NCBI GenBank assembly: GCA_043772865.1
Contig: JAYVFU010000066.1
Span: 1-15,463 of the forward strand
Length of the DNA: 15,463 nt
From: JACMMS01 sp043772865
Lineage (GTDB): Bacteria > Pseudomonadota > Gammaproteobacteria > Burkholderiales > Methylophilaceae
Direction of reading: 5' to 3'
Every line of letters starts with the position of its first letter. The first letter of the stretch is position 1. Under the pieces are notes generated by a model. That model searched no databases, was not told where the DNA came from, and was given only the letters and a program-made list of their open reading frames with translations. Position numbers and translations under genes: made by a program. Below are positions 1 to 6,417 of this stretch, piece by piece.

Positions 1-345
1 GTTCCAAAAATAGGTGTATTCGGTTGATGGTATTAATTCATCAGTCTCCGTTGGCTCTAGTCCAATAGAATACTCATTTGTTTCCCCAGCAAAACTAATT
101 TTTAGATAAAGTTTGGAAGTAACTTTTGAGCCAAAGTGCAATATTTTATTTGCTCCCCCAGCTTTTGCTACGTAATCCTGCAAACGGCCTTCTCTAATTG
201 CATGGAGTAATGAAAAAACACCAATAAAATTGGATTTGCCAGATCCATTTGGACCAATGACTATATTGATAGGCATCAATTCAAGTCTTTGAATAGAATT
301 GATGCTTTTAAAACCTTGTATTGTTATCGTTTCAAGTTGAGGCAT
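1..345 (-). CDS. AAA family ATPase, COG4637/AAA_21-like, partial (N-terminal 115 residues)
   Basis: The frame is open from an ATG at 345 to the window edge, so only the N-terminus is seen. It begins with a short strand and the block GFKSI, then a Walker A motif GPNGSGKSN at about residues 32-40. The text after it (an LLHAIREGRLQDYV-like helix, then a glycine-rich GGANKILHFG turn) is typical of COG4637/AAA_21 'predicted ATPases', which are RecF/SMC-like P-loop proteins. Family members often occur in accessory regions, sometimes beside a DUF4276 (TOPRIM-like) gene, and several are suspected of acting in phage defence. The partner, if any, would lie beyond position 1. No strong Shine-Dalgarno sequence precedes the ATG. 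The family call is fairly firm; any cellular role is inference. Confidence 0.8.
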   Translation of the reverse strand, partial: MPQLETITIQGFKSINSIQRLELMPINIVIGPNGSGKSNFIGVFSLLHAIREGRLQDYVAKAGGANKILHFGSKVTSKLYLKISFAGETNEYSIGLEPTETDELIPSTEYTYFWN

Positions 346-348
346 TGG

Positions 349-378
349 ACTTTAAGAGATTGAGCTTCACTTTAAGAG
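349..378. repeat. 10-bp direct repeat ACTTTAAGAG, 20-bp period
   Basis: ACTTTAAGAG occurs at 349-358 and again at 369-378, just upstream of the ATPase start codon at 345. A 20-bp period puts both copies on the same face of the helix. It could be an operator or the trace of a small duplication. The sequence does not decide between them. Confidence 0.4.
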
Positions 379-499
379 TTAAAATAAATTTGAATTCATT
401 ATTCCATAAAAACAACCATAAATGGATAGTGTCGTATAACTTCGAAATAATCGTTTTGGACTTCCCCGCTAAATCTACTGTCAATTTATCAATTAACTC

Positions 500-749
500 T
501 CTATGTTTTTCAAAAACAGTTTCACTACGCGCGTTATAAGTACGTTGACCAAATTTACGTTTATCTGCCACCCAAAATGGTACTAAACCAAACTTAGCAA
601 GTTCGAATATGGGTTTTCCATCTTTACATATACACGAACGGTGCAGGGTAGGTAGGGTAAGCTTCTTCGCGCCAATTTCTATTGGCTAATTCACAATCGA
701 AATGTGATTTAACCCAGTTTGCACGGGAAGGTTTAATGGATTCAAGAAT
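500..749 (-). pseudogene. Decayed SRAP-domain gene (YedK/HMCES-like), frameshifted and truncated at both ends
   Basis: Read on the minus strand, the frame open from about 782 gives KPSRANWVKSHFDCE... and then NWREEAYPT. A tandem duplication of GGTA at 647-654 (+ strand) adds four bases and shifts the frame. The next frame then reads TLHRSCICKDGKPIFE, FGLVPFWVAD and TYNARSETVFEK. EAYP, FGLVPxWA and NARSET are hallmark blocks of SRAP proteins, which crosslink through Cys2 to abasic sites in single-stranded DNA. The expected 'MC' start falls at about 749-744, where the sequence encodes Ile-Leu instead, so the catalytic Cys2 is gone. After NARSETVFEK similarity stops, so the catalytic C-terminal part (normally to about 220 residues) is missing too. 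The flanking stretches 346-499 and 750-900 hold no gene I can support. Confidence 0.75.
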
Positions 750-803
750 TCCCACAAAATCGGGCTGTGAGCCGCATTCCACTGTCAGAATCTATCAAAA
801 ATC

Positions 804-811
804 AGTACCGA
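804..811 (+). other. Possible recombinase arm-type site (AGTACCGA), left copy
   Basis: This is ATCAGTACCGATTT, sitting in the near-palindrome AAATC-AGTACC-GATTT. The core AGTACCGA recurs twice beside the integrase gene, at 8722-8729 and 8734-8741, in the same orientation. Repeats like these near both ends of an island are often arm-binding sites for the tyrosine recombinase. That role is inferred from position only. Confidence 0.35.
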
Positions 812-900
812 TTTGTAGTTAAAAGTATGAATATAATAGCCGAGTTTTGCTGTTTATATTGAATATATTTATCTATTAGATATTATTTTTTAGGCTCCGA

Positions 901-1434
901 TTATTTACTGAATAGAGCCGATAAAACGCCGAGTACTAAATCAAAATGAAACGCCAAAATCCCACCTAAACAGTGAAAAAAACCTTTCCAAAAACTTGAG
1001 TGTTTATAGCCGAGCGTCGTTTGGTGGAAAACGAACAAACCTCGAACGAAGCTTAATAATCCGGCCATTTCGAAGAAATAAACGAAACTTAAAATCAGCG
1101 GCATGCTTTTTTGAAAAGCAATGTTGACGTTGGGTTGAGGGTACGCCAGCGGGTTATCTGAGCCGCCAAATCCAATATCCGAGCCAAAAATTGAATCACT
1201 GAAAATTAGCATCGTGTCCATGAGATTCCAGATCAGAGCACCTAATAGGATTTCAATAATAATGGTTGTCAGCCCATATTTTGCGTCGAGACCTTTCTCG
1301 CCATATTCTTTAAGCGAAAAAATTGCGTGCAGAATGATAAACACGCCGCCAATTTTACAAACCGTTTTCATCAGTTCAAAAAATGGTATAACGGTGTGTT
1401 GTAGCTCGGTTTGTAGGTGCGTAGCTACTAACAT
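901..1434 (-). CDS. IcmC/DotE/TraQ-like inner-membrane protein (type IVB transfer system)
   Basis: This is a 177-residue hydrophobic protein with four predicted membrane segments at about residues 24-42, 54-78, 110-134 and 152-174. Features that resemble IcmC/DotE of the Legionella Dot/Icm system and TraQ of IncI plasmids are the SLKEYGE turn after the first helix, a FGxxNPLAY-like loop after the second, the SFVRGLFVF end of the third, and FWKGFFHCLGGILAFHF leading into the last. Length also fits TraQ. These proteins sit in the inner membrane as part of the MPF-I/type IVB apparatus; their exact role is poorly known. The gene starts two bases after the stop of the preceding small membrane gene, so the two are probably translated together. 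It is the last gene of the transfer block. I see no terminator within 100 bases after it. The family call rests on motif pattern and topology, not on an alignment. Confidence 0.6.
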   Translation of the reverse strand: MLVATHLQTELQHTVIPFFELMKTVCKIGGVFIILHAIFSLKEYGEKGLDAKYGLTTIIIEILLGALIWNLMDTMLIFSDSIFGSDIGFGGSDNPLAYPQPNVNIAFQKSMPLILSFVYFFEMAGLLSFVRGLFVFHQTTLGYKHSSFWKGFFHCLGGILAFHFDLVLGVLSALFSK

Positions 1435-1436
1435 GC

Positions 1437-1742
1437 TTAAGGTCTTTGGATATTATAAAAGTAGCCAGATGCGAATGCGGCTAGCAGTAATAGGGCTATG
1501 TTTGGCTGGTTGTTGAAGATGAAGTGAAATAAAGAGAATATAGTGATGGTGATTGCGAACACGCGCAAAATATTCACAAATTTGTAATTCTTGAGTGCTT
1601 TTTGATGGTTGGTTTTTACCATCTCATTCTCGTTTTCGTCAATTTCATTTGTGAAATCATTGAGCGCATTTTGATTTAGACTTAGGTCAGATTTGGCCTC
1701 AAGTAGTGATTCTTTTTTTAGTTCAATCGTTGTTAGTTCCAT
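1437..1742 (-). CDS. Small two-helix membrane protein of the transfer block, unknown function
   Basis: The product has 101 residues: an acidic, helical, probably cytoplasmic first half (to about residue 50), then two hydrophobic segments at about 57-75 and 80-97 and a short tail ending QRP. I chose the ATG at 1742 because AAGGAG lies eight bases upstream (1751-1756 on the plus strand). The in-frame ATG at 1802 would overlap the relaxase end and lacks such a site. It lies 40 bases after the relaxase stop and two bases before the IcmC/TraQ-like gene, so it belongs to the same transcription unit. I do not recognise a family. A role beside the IcmC/TraQ-like protein in docking to a transfer channel is only a guess from position. 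Confidence 0.8.
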   Translation of the reverse strand: MELTTIELKKESLLEAKSDLSLNQNALNDFTNEIDENENEMVKTNHQKALKNYKFVNILRVFAITITIFSLFHFIFNNQPNIALLLLAAFASGYFYNIQRP

Positions 1743-1782
1743 TTTTATTGCTCCTTTGTGTGTGTAAAAATTAACAGTATTA

Positions 1783-2742
1783 CTATTCATACTCTTCTTC
1801 ATTCGCCTTACTCTGTTCGTGTTTTATTACTTGTAAACGTTTGTTTTCATCGCTTTGAGCGCTGGCTTTCGCTTTACTGGTGTTGCCGTCGGCTTTTGCT
1901 TTTTCAGCATCCACCCGACTTTGTGTTTGGCTGGCGCTGCTGTGAATCTGCATTTTTTTAGTGTTCGTTTGTGAATTGACACTTTTGTTTTTTAATGAAT
2001 TATTAGCCTGATTCTGGCTCACGAGTGCTTCGCGCCCAGTCTGTAGACCTTGTTTTTCAAGACCAGCTAGGCTGTACGCTTTGCCGAGATTTGAGCCTTT
2101 CCATACTTGGCCTGACTCAGCTAATTCATAGCTGAGCCCACTTAAATAGCCTGTAGTTTTGGATCTATTTTCAATAATGTTTATACCGTTTTCATTTAGT
2201 TTGTTTTTAAACTGTTCATAGTTTTTGTGTTGAAATAGCGCGTTATCAATGGTTTTTTTTAGATCGTATATTTTGCCTTTCTGGCTGGGTTGATGGTCTT
2301 TTGTTAGAACAGTGAGCCCAGCAGCAATTTCAGCGGCTCTCGTCGCCTCCATTCCCCTTTTATAAGTGTGACTATCACTGACCAAGCTGTTATCAAGCTG
2401 TACGCGATTAGCAATAATGTGAACGTGATCATGTTTTGCATCATTGTGTCTCACCAAAACATACTGTGATTTCGATAAGTCAAAACCCATATTTTTTAGG
2501 ACAGTGTCAGCTGCGATTCGCCATTGATCGTCGCTGCCGCGCTCGTTGCCATCTAGGCTTAGGCTGATATGCATTACTGGGTTCTTGATATTTCGAGTGT
2601 CGCTGATTGCGCGCATTTCTGCGGCAAGCTGTTCAGCTGTCTCGCCGTACATTCCATGCACTGTCAGCATGTCCGCACCGCCTTTCTGCATCGCATAGTT
2701 GAGCGCACTGCTTGCGTTGTTTGAAGTTATATTACTTATCAT
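1783..2742 (-). CDS. mobA: Relaxase, MOBP-type (MobA/VirD2-like)
   Basis: The 319-residue protein carries the relaxase signatures in order. A Tyr near the N-terminus (Y16, in SALNYAMQKGG) fits the nicking tyrosine. Motif III is HNDAKHDHVHIIANRV at residues 99-114, with H104, H106 and H108 placed to bind the metal. The segment from about 215 onward is hydrophilic and low in complexity (Lys/Ala/Ser/Gln-rich), so there is no helicase or primase domain. Relaxases of this class nick one strand at oriT and stay linked to the 5' end during transfer. It follows mobC by 17 bases, a standard pairing. The ATG at 2742 has no clear Shine-Dalgarno sequence and may rely on translation from mobC. The MOBP assignment is from motif pattern; the relaxase call is firm. 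Confidence 0.88.
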   Translation of the reverse strand: MISNITSNNASSALNYAMQKGGADMLTVHGMYGETAEQLAAEMRAISDTRNIKNPVMHISLSLDGNERGSDDQWRIAADTVLKNMGFDLSKSQYVLVRHNDAKHDHVHIIANRVQLDNSLVSDSHTYKRGMEATRAAEIAAGLTVLTKDHQPSQKGKIYDLKKTIDNALFQHKNYEQFKNKLNENGINIIENRSKTTGYLSGLSYELAESGQVWKGSNLGKAYSLAGLEKQGLQTGREALVSQNQANNSLKNKSVNSQTNTKKMQIHSSASQTQSRVDAEKAKADGNTSKAKASAQSDENKRLQVIKHEQSKANEEEYE

Positions 2743-2759
2743 ATCGAGCCATATTTCTA

Positions 2760-3125
2760 TTAAAATAATCTCTTGGCTATTAATTTTAGTTCTGCTTTGA
2801 TCTCATCAATCGAGCGTAAAAAATTATTATCAGAATTTGAGTTTGCTATTTTAGTAAGCTGGTTGAGATTGACCCCAATTTTATTAAGTTCAATAAGTGC
2901 GTTCCTGTTTATTGCTGGCACCGTACAGAATTGCTGATTTATGGACAGGCGACGAATAAGCTCAGTTTCATTTAGCCCTGCGCTTTCTGCGCGCTCTTCT
3001 AACTTTTCGTACTGGCTGGGCGTGAATCCAATTCTGACTTGATAGGAGCGGCGCTCATCAAGGCTGAGTCTTGGTCTGCCGCCTCGTCGTTTTTTTTGCT
3101 GTTCTAATTTTTGTGTTTGTTCCAT
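2760..3125 (-). CDS. mobC: Relaxosome accessory protein, MobC family
   Basis: The 121-residue protein has a basic N-terminus (KKRRGGRPRLS), then a ribbon-helix-helix-like stretch (YQVRIGFTPSQYEKLEERAESAGLNETELIRRL), and ends with the MobC hallmark around residues 78-95: an IGVNLNQLTKIAN-like block. MobC proteins bind oriT, help melt DNA at the nick and increase relaxase activity. The start at 3125 is supported by AAGGAG nine bases upstream (3135-3140 on the plus strand). It opens a second cluster after a 138-base gap from the coupling-protein gene, and the relaxase follows directly. It may have its own promoter in that gap, but I see no convincing one. Confidence 0.85.
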   Translation of the reverse strand: MEQTQKLEQQKKRRGGRPRLSLDERRSYQVRIGFTPSQYEKLEERAESAGLNETELIRRLSINQQFCTVPAINRNALIELNKIGVNLNQLTKIANSNSDNNFLRSIDEIKAELKLIAKRLF

Positions 3126-3263
3126 TTTTTATTACTCCTTTATTTAAAACATAAAACCAAACAAAGTGCGGTTTTAATAAGCCACCAAGCAAAGCGAGGT
3201 GGGTTTTCGCGCGCGGAAACATTGCTTGCAAGTACTAAAAACTGGGCACTAAAAATTCTGAAA
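3126..3263. other. Intergenic segment before mobC with short inverted and direct repeats
   Basis: This 138-base gap contains AAAACC/GGTTTT arms (3153-3158 and 3170-3175), CCACC/GGTGG arms (3182-3186 and 3198-3202), a CGCGCGCG run near 3208-3215, and a direct repeat ACTAAAAA (3234-3241 and 3248-3255, period 14). Sequences in front of mobC often carry oriT or the operon's operator. No YATCCTGY nick consensus is present, so I favour the 6337-6418 region as oriT. The CCACC/GGTGG hairpin could act as a weak terminator for the gene before it. Confidence 0.35.
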
Positions 3264-5345
3264 TCAGTTTTCATATACGTACTTCCTTTGCTTACGTTGC
3301 TTCCGTTTAGACACGCCCAATTCTTCACCTTGAATTTGATTTAGTGTTTGGATAACGGGATCAGCAGGCAACGATTTTGGTAAGAGCATATCAATTACTT
3401 CTAAACCTTCTTTTAGGTGATCAAGACCAGCAGCTTCAACGATTAAGTCGTCTGCTGCACCTTCCAATTCAGGTTTTATATACTCATCAAGTACGTCAGA
3501 ATGATTATCTAATATGTTTAATAGTTTGCTCTGAAGGGTAGGTTCTTCAGATATCAGCTCAGTCTGTGGCTGCTCATGTGTTAATTTGGTTTTCCTAATT
3601 TCCAGTGATGAATTGTCAATCGCAGCATGCTGCGTTGACGGTTGTAGCTCAACCTCCCTCGCGGTCGGCTTAGCAAATACTTTTACTGGCTCGGCTGACC
3701 AGCTCACGAAGGGTTTATACGAGTCTGGAGGGTTGACGAATGGCGTCGTGAGGCTAAGTGCATAATTTGGTGAGTAGCCGACCCAGAGGCTCTCTATACC
3801 ATTGGCGCGTTTACCAAAATTTGCCATTTCAGAAGGTAAAATAACGTCTCTTTTCTGCGGTGCTCCAAGTCCGGTATTGATATTGACGCTTCCAACGCCA
3901 GAACCATTGCCAGATGTGTTCCTTTGTATGATTTGTACTTCTCGCTGTCCGACTGACCTAGATACAAAATCTTGGCTTTCTTGTCCTGCAATTTCCATAA
4001 AAATTTTAAGACCGAATAACGCATCCCATTTTTGCAGTTCGTCTTGGCCGTAAATCTTTGATATTTGACTAAAGTCTTGGGTAGCAGCCACCACATAAAT
4101 GCCTTTACTACGGCCAACTTCCATGGTTTTAGACAGGTTTTCCAAAGGACCAAACTGGGCGATTTCGTCAAGCCACAATCCAACACGACGCTTTTTCGAT
4201 TCTGTGAATTCTAACGAGCCGATTCTTCTGGTGATAAGGTTAATTAAAGCCCTGGCGAAAGCCGCATCCGCTGGGGAGCGTTGATTCATTGCAAAAACTA
4301 CACGTCTGACTTTTGAATCGTCATTTAAAATGAAATCGATAATGCCAAATCTCTTGCCTTTAACTTTTCCAAAGTTTTGAGCTAAGGTGTATATCATTTC
4401 TCCGTACGCCAACAAGTTCATTAAAATTGACTGTGTTGTTTTGCTTTCGAGATCGGCGACTAGTGGAGCGGCTGGAGGATAATCTTGACAAGCCTTTTGT
4501 ATCAATTCTTGATCCGCTAATATTTCAGAAAGCTGAGGCCAGCTCCACGCTTTTCCATGAGATTTTTGAAGGTGAACAATAACTCCAGTGCAAATCATTC
4601 GTGCACTGCTTGACCACATAGCTTGGTCACTAGCCTCAATGAGGCCTTCGCTGAAGGCTTGAGCGTCCTCGACCGAGGTGATATCGAAGCCAAGCCATGG
4701 ATGAACCGTGCGGGCATCAGTGGAACTAATCAGCACACGATTTTTAACCCATTTCACGTAATCGCCTTTGGTCGGATCAAAAATCAGAGCCTTGTGACCA
4801 AGTCTTAATGCCAATGTTAAAAGTAAATTCAATACCTGAGTTTTGCCACCGCCTTGAGCGCCAACGAGGAGAATACTTTTTAACAAGCGATCCATCGAAA
4901 GCCAAATATCTTTTAATATTTCAATCTCGCCCTTGCTATTTTGTAGCCAGCGTTTGCTTGCGCGTTTCGCTTCAGTAAGGGCTTCTTTGCCTTTTAACCA
5001 ACGGCGACCTCGGATGTGGGTGAGTGGGTTGATCCTCCGACCGAAAAATGAGAACGCAGCAACCTGCCCAAAAATCATAATAATTATGAAAAATAACCAT
5101 GACTCAACAAATGCTAGTAAAGAGAAAAGTGGAAGTACTTGAGTTTTATAATATGGCCAGTTGGTTAAAATGACCTTTAAATGCATCCAGAAAGGGTCTT
5201 TCAAAGCGCCTATGGCGTTAATTAAGATATTCGCAAGCAATATGCTAGTCATTGCTGCGATAACGACTCCAATTGCCACGGAGTCCCAATTACGGTAGGG
5301 CGTATCTGTTAGTCGCATTGCTGAAGGGTCGTGAAAAAGTCCCAT
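3264..5345 (-). CDS. traD: Type IV coupling protein, TraD/TrwB family
   Basis: The 693-residue protein has two N-terminal membrane segments (about residues 22-48 and 72-100), then an IRGRRWLKG entry into the ATPase domain. Walker A is GAQGGGKT (162-169), followed by ALIFDPTKGDY, and Walker B is VGLWLDE (388-394). Downstream, the blocks MEVGRSKGIYVVAATQDFSQ and FVSRSVGQREV are typical of TraD/TrwB-type DNA pumps. The last 150 residues are acidic and low in similarity, as is usual for the substrate-recognising tail, with a basic end (KRKQRKQRK). The protein links the relaxase-DNA complex to a type IV channel at the inner membrane and hydrolyses ATP. Its ATG lies two bases after the preceding stop, so it is part of that operon. 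The family call is firm; the traD name is by family only. Confidence 0.88.
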   Translation of the reverse strand: MGLFHDPSAMRLTDTPYRNWDSVAIGVVIAAMTSILLANILINAIGALKDPFWMHLKVILTNWPYYKTQVLPLFSLLAFVESWLFFIIIMIFGQVAAFSFFGRRINPLTHIRGRRWLKGKEALTEAKRASKRWLQNSKGEIEILKDIWLSMDRLLKSILLVGAQGGGKTQVLNLLLTLALRLGHKALIFDPTKGDYVKWVKNRVLISSTDARTVHPWLGFDITSVEDAQAFSEGLIEASDQAMWSSSARMICTGVIVHLQKSHGKAWSWPQLSEILADQELIQKACQDYPPAAPLVADLESKTTQSILMNLLAYGEMIYTLAQNFGKVKGKRFGIIDFILNDDSKVRRVVFAMNQRSPADAAFARALINLITRRIGSLEFTESKKRRVGLWLDEIAQFGPLENLSKTMEVGRSKGIYVVAATQDFSQISKIYGQDELQKWDALFGLKIFMEIAGQESQDFVSRSVGQREVQIIQRNTSGNGSGVGSVNINTGLGAPQKRDVILPSEMANFGKRANGIESLWVGYSPNYALSLTTPFVNPPDSYKPFVSWSAEPVKVFAKPTAREVELQPSTQHAAIDNSSLEIRKTKLTHEQPQTELISEEPTLQSKLLNILDNHSDVLDEYIKPELEGAADDLIVEAAGLDHLKEGLEVIDMLLPKSLPADPVIQTLNQIQGEELGVSKRKQRKQRKYVYEN

Positions 5346-5347
5346 TG

Positions 5348-5554
5348 TTATTTCACTATGTAGAACTTCGGGCGTTTAATGAGTTGTTGTTGCTTTTTCT
5401 TGAGTTCCTTCAGCTCATTCAGTGTACGCTCGATACCGTTGATGTCGTCATTTATCATTTCTATGACCGCATCTTCTGCGGTCATAGATAGACATTGGAA
5501 TGCGATCATTTCATTTACTACATTAATCTGATATTCGCTTATTTGAATGTTCAT
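5348..5554 (-). CDS. Small transfer-block protein, unknown function
   Basis: The product has 68 residues, starting at the ATG at 5554 that overlaps the preceding stop as ATGA, with AAGGT upstream. An in-frame ATG at 5623 would overlap the upstream gene by 73 bases and is unlikely. The protein begins with a probable strand (MNIQISEYQ), followed by two helices, and ends with a Lys/Gln-rich helix (LKELKKKQQQLIK). The strand-helix-helix layout would suit a small DNA-binding or ribbon-helix-helix-like protein, but I see no diagnostic motif. Its tight position directly before the coupling-protein gene suggests a relaxosome or regulatory role. No family recognised. Confidence 0.75.
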   Translation of the reverse strand: MNIQISEYQINVVNEMIAFQCLSMTAEDAVIEMINDDINGIERTLNELKELKKKQQQLIKRPKFYIVK

Positions 5555-5841
5555 TTGATTACCTTGCCAGCTTGTTTGAACTTGTTGTACTGGACTCGGG
5601 CTGGTGCAATGGCGAAAGCCCATGCCTGCCCGATTCTAAGCCATGCATAATCTAAGTTCTCGATTTCGTAGCCTAGGTCTTGAAGCCAGTTGTCTCGGTG
5701 CCGGCCTTGAATAAGCGCGACAGCGATCTGCTGTGAATGGCTCAAATGGCCAATTGTTTTACGATTGCGGTGATGGAACGCCATCTCAGCCAGATAAAAA
5801 ACATCTTTTTGATCAACCTCAAACTTTTCTTCTAGTTCCAT
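5551..5841 (-). CDS. First gene of the transfer operon, unknown function
   Basis: The product has 96 residues, soluble in character, with acidic N-terminus, central basic helices (FHHRNRKTIGHLSHSQQIAVALIQGRHRDNW reads as two helices) and a Trp/Ala-rich C-terminal helix ending AGKVIK. No signal peptide or membrane segment. I recognise no family. It ends in a four-base ATGA overlap with the next gene, so expression is probably coupled. AGAAG lies shortly before the ATG as a weak ribosome site. A possible promoter and a strong inverted repeat lie upstream (5882-5971), so this gene probably opens the transcription unit that continues into the coupling-protein gene. Confidence 0.75.
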   Translation of the reverse strand: MELEEKFEVDQKDVFYLAEMAFHHRNRKTIGHLSHSQQIAVALIQGRHRDNWLQDLGYEIENLDYAWLRIGQAWAFAIAPARVQYNKFKQAGKVIK

Positions 5842-5881
5842 TTTACTTCTGCTTTACATATGTTATCGAGTACTTATAACT

Positions 5882-5909
5882 ATTCTACTGTATTGGATGA
5901 GGAAATCAA
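5882..5909 (-). promoter_or_regulatory. Possible sigma-70 promoter of the transfer operon
   Basis: On the minus strand there is TTGATT (5904-5909) then 16 bases and TAGAAT (5882-5887), about 40 bases upstream of the ATG at 5841. Each hexamer matches 4 or 5 of 6 consensus bases. The inverted repeat at 5932-5971 lies just upstream and could hold a regulator. Confidence 0.35.
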
Positions 5910-5931
5910 GTTAACTTATTGATTTATATAG

Positions 5932-5971
5932 TTAAATATCGTTTTTAATATACTATATAAACGATATTTAA
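5932..5971. repeat. 13-bp inverted repeat TTAAATATCGTTT, likely regulator-binding site
   Basis: The arms at 5932-5944 and 5959-5971 match perfectly over 13 bases around a 14-base AT-only spacer. The half-site AAACGATATTT returns at 6079-6089. The location, directly upstream of the probable promoter of the transfer operon, fits an operator. An origin or transfer-protein binding site is also possible. Confidence 0.6.
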
Positions 5972-6057
5972 GAGAGTAATTTCGTGTGGTTTTGATGGCG
6001 AATGGCTTGGGAATAAGGCTCATTGATTTTGTTATAAGTGATTAAGATATATTTAAG

Positions 6058-6089
6058 AAATCGTTTATTCGCATAAAAAAACGATATTT
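6058..6089. repeat. Second, imperfect copy of the AAACGATATTT inverted repeat
   Basis: AAACGATATTT at 6079-6089 is an exact copy of the right arm at 5959-5969. It pairs over seven bases with ATCGTTT at 6060-6066. The exact copies lie 120 bases apart in the same orientation, so one protein could bind both. Confidence 0.5.
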
Positions 6090-6094
6090 TCACA

Positions 6095-6129
6095 GGGGGC
6101 TGCTCGCCCCCTACGCCGCCTTAGGCGGC
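6095..6129. other. Two GC-rich hairpins in tandem
   Basis: GGGGGC-TGCTC-GCCCCC (6095-6111) is followed by GCCGCC-TTA-GGCGGC (6115-6129), both perfect six-base stems in an otherwise AT-rich area. A T6 run starts at 6139, nine bases after the second stem, so as a plus-strand terminator it is not classical. Such stems are also found at plasmid origins and single-strand initiation sites. The rest of 6130-6336 is GC-rich at first and non-coding, and I can assign nothing further in it. Confidence 0.5.
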
Positions 6130-6336
6130 TACCCCTCGTTTTTTAATATATATCTAGCGGCAGGGCGCTCCGGCCGCGCTCTCTGGCTGCGCCATTCACC
6201 CGGTCACCCTCACACGCGCTTCGCTTGTTCGGGTTGTAGCTACGCCACTCATGTTGTTCACATTCTTGTTTTTAAGGTTTTAAAAAAAACGACCGAGAGG
6301 GAGTTTTGTTTGCCGCTTTGCCTTTGACATTAGCAA

Positions 6337-6414
6337 GTGCCGTGGCACGTAGCGTCACAGGATGTCACACCATCCTGTGCTGGGATGCGCGCTTGCGCGC
6401 TTGTGTAATCCTGA
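6337..6414. other. oriT: Candidate origin of transfer (oriT) with MOBP-type nick motif
   Basis: The segment has stacked inverted repeats: GTGCC/GGCAC (6337-6348), a perfect nine-base pair CACAGGATG/CATCCTGTG with a six-base spacer (6356-6379), and a GCGCGC-TT-GCGCGC palindrome (near 6387-6400). The CATCCTGT at 6371-6378 matches the nick consensus of the IncP/MOBP class, YATCCTG/Y, and the other arm gives the same match on the minus strand. A near match, AATCCTGA, follows at 6407-6414. The relaxase of this element is MOBP-type, so the motif fits. The nick strand cannot be told from the symmetric repeat. Confidence 0.45.
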
Positions 6415-6417
6415 ATA

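Noticed and set aside
332..571. 79-residue frame read as a gene with GTG start
   Set aside because: The frame continues SRAP similarity upstream of the GTG and loses it after about 22 residues; it is a fragment of the SRAP pseudogene plus unrelated sequence.
1..900. Second copy of the tRNA-Glu 3' end as the left attachment site
   Set aside because: I looked for TGGCGTCCCCACGG and its complement and found none, so the left boundary is not fixed by a tRNA repeat inside this window.
1214..1516. Plus-strand frame opposite the IcmC/TraQ-like gene
   Set aside because: It lies antisense to two well-supported genes and shows no domain or ribosome site.
1743..1802. Upstream ATG for the small membrane protein, giving 121 residues
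   Set aside because: It would overlap the relaxase end, and the internal ATG at 1742 has a clear AAGGAG at correct spacing.
3164..3172. AAGTGCGGT, the Haemophilus DNA uptake 9-mer
   Set aside because: I noticed only this one copy, in a betaproteobacterial-looking context; a chance match.
5555..5623. Upstream ATG for the 68-residue transfer-block gene
   Set aside because: The ATG at 5554 overlaps the preceding stop as ATGA with AAGGT upstream; the longer form would overlap its neighbour by 73 bases.
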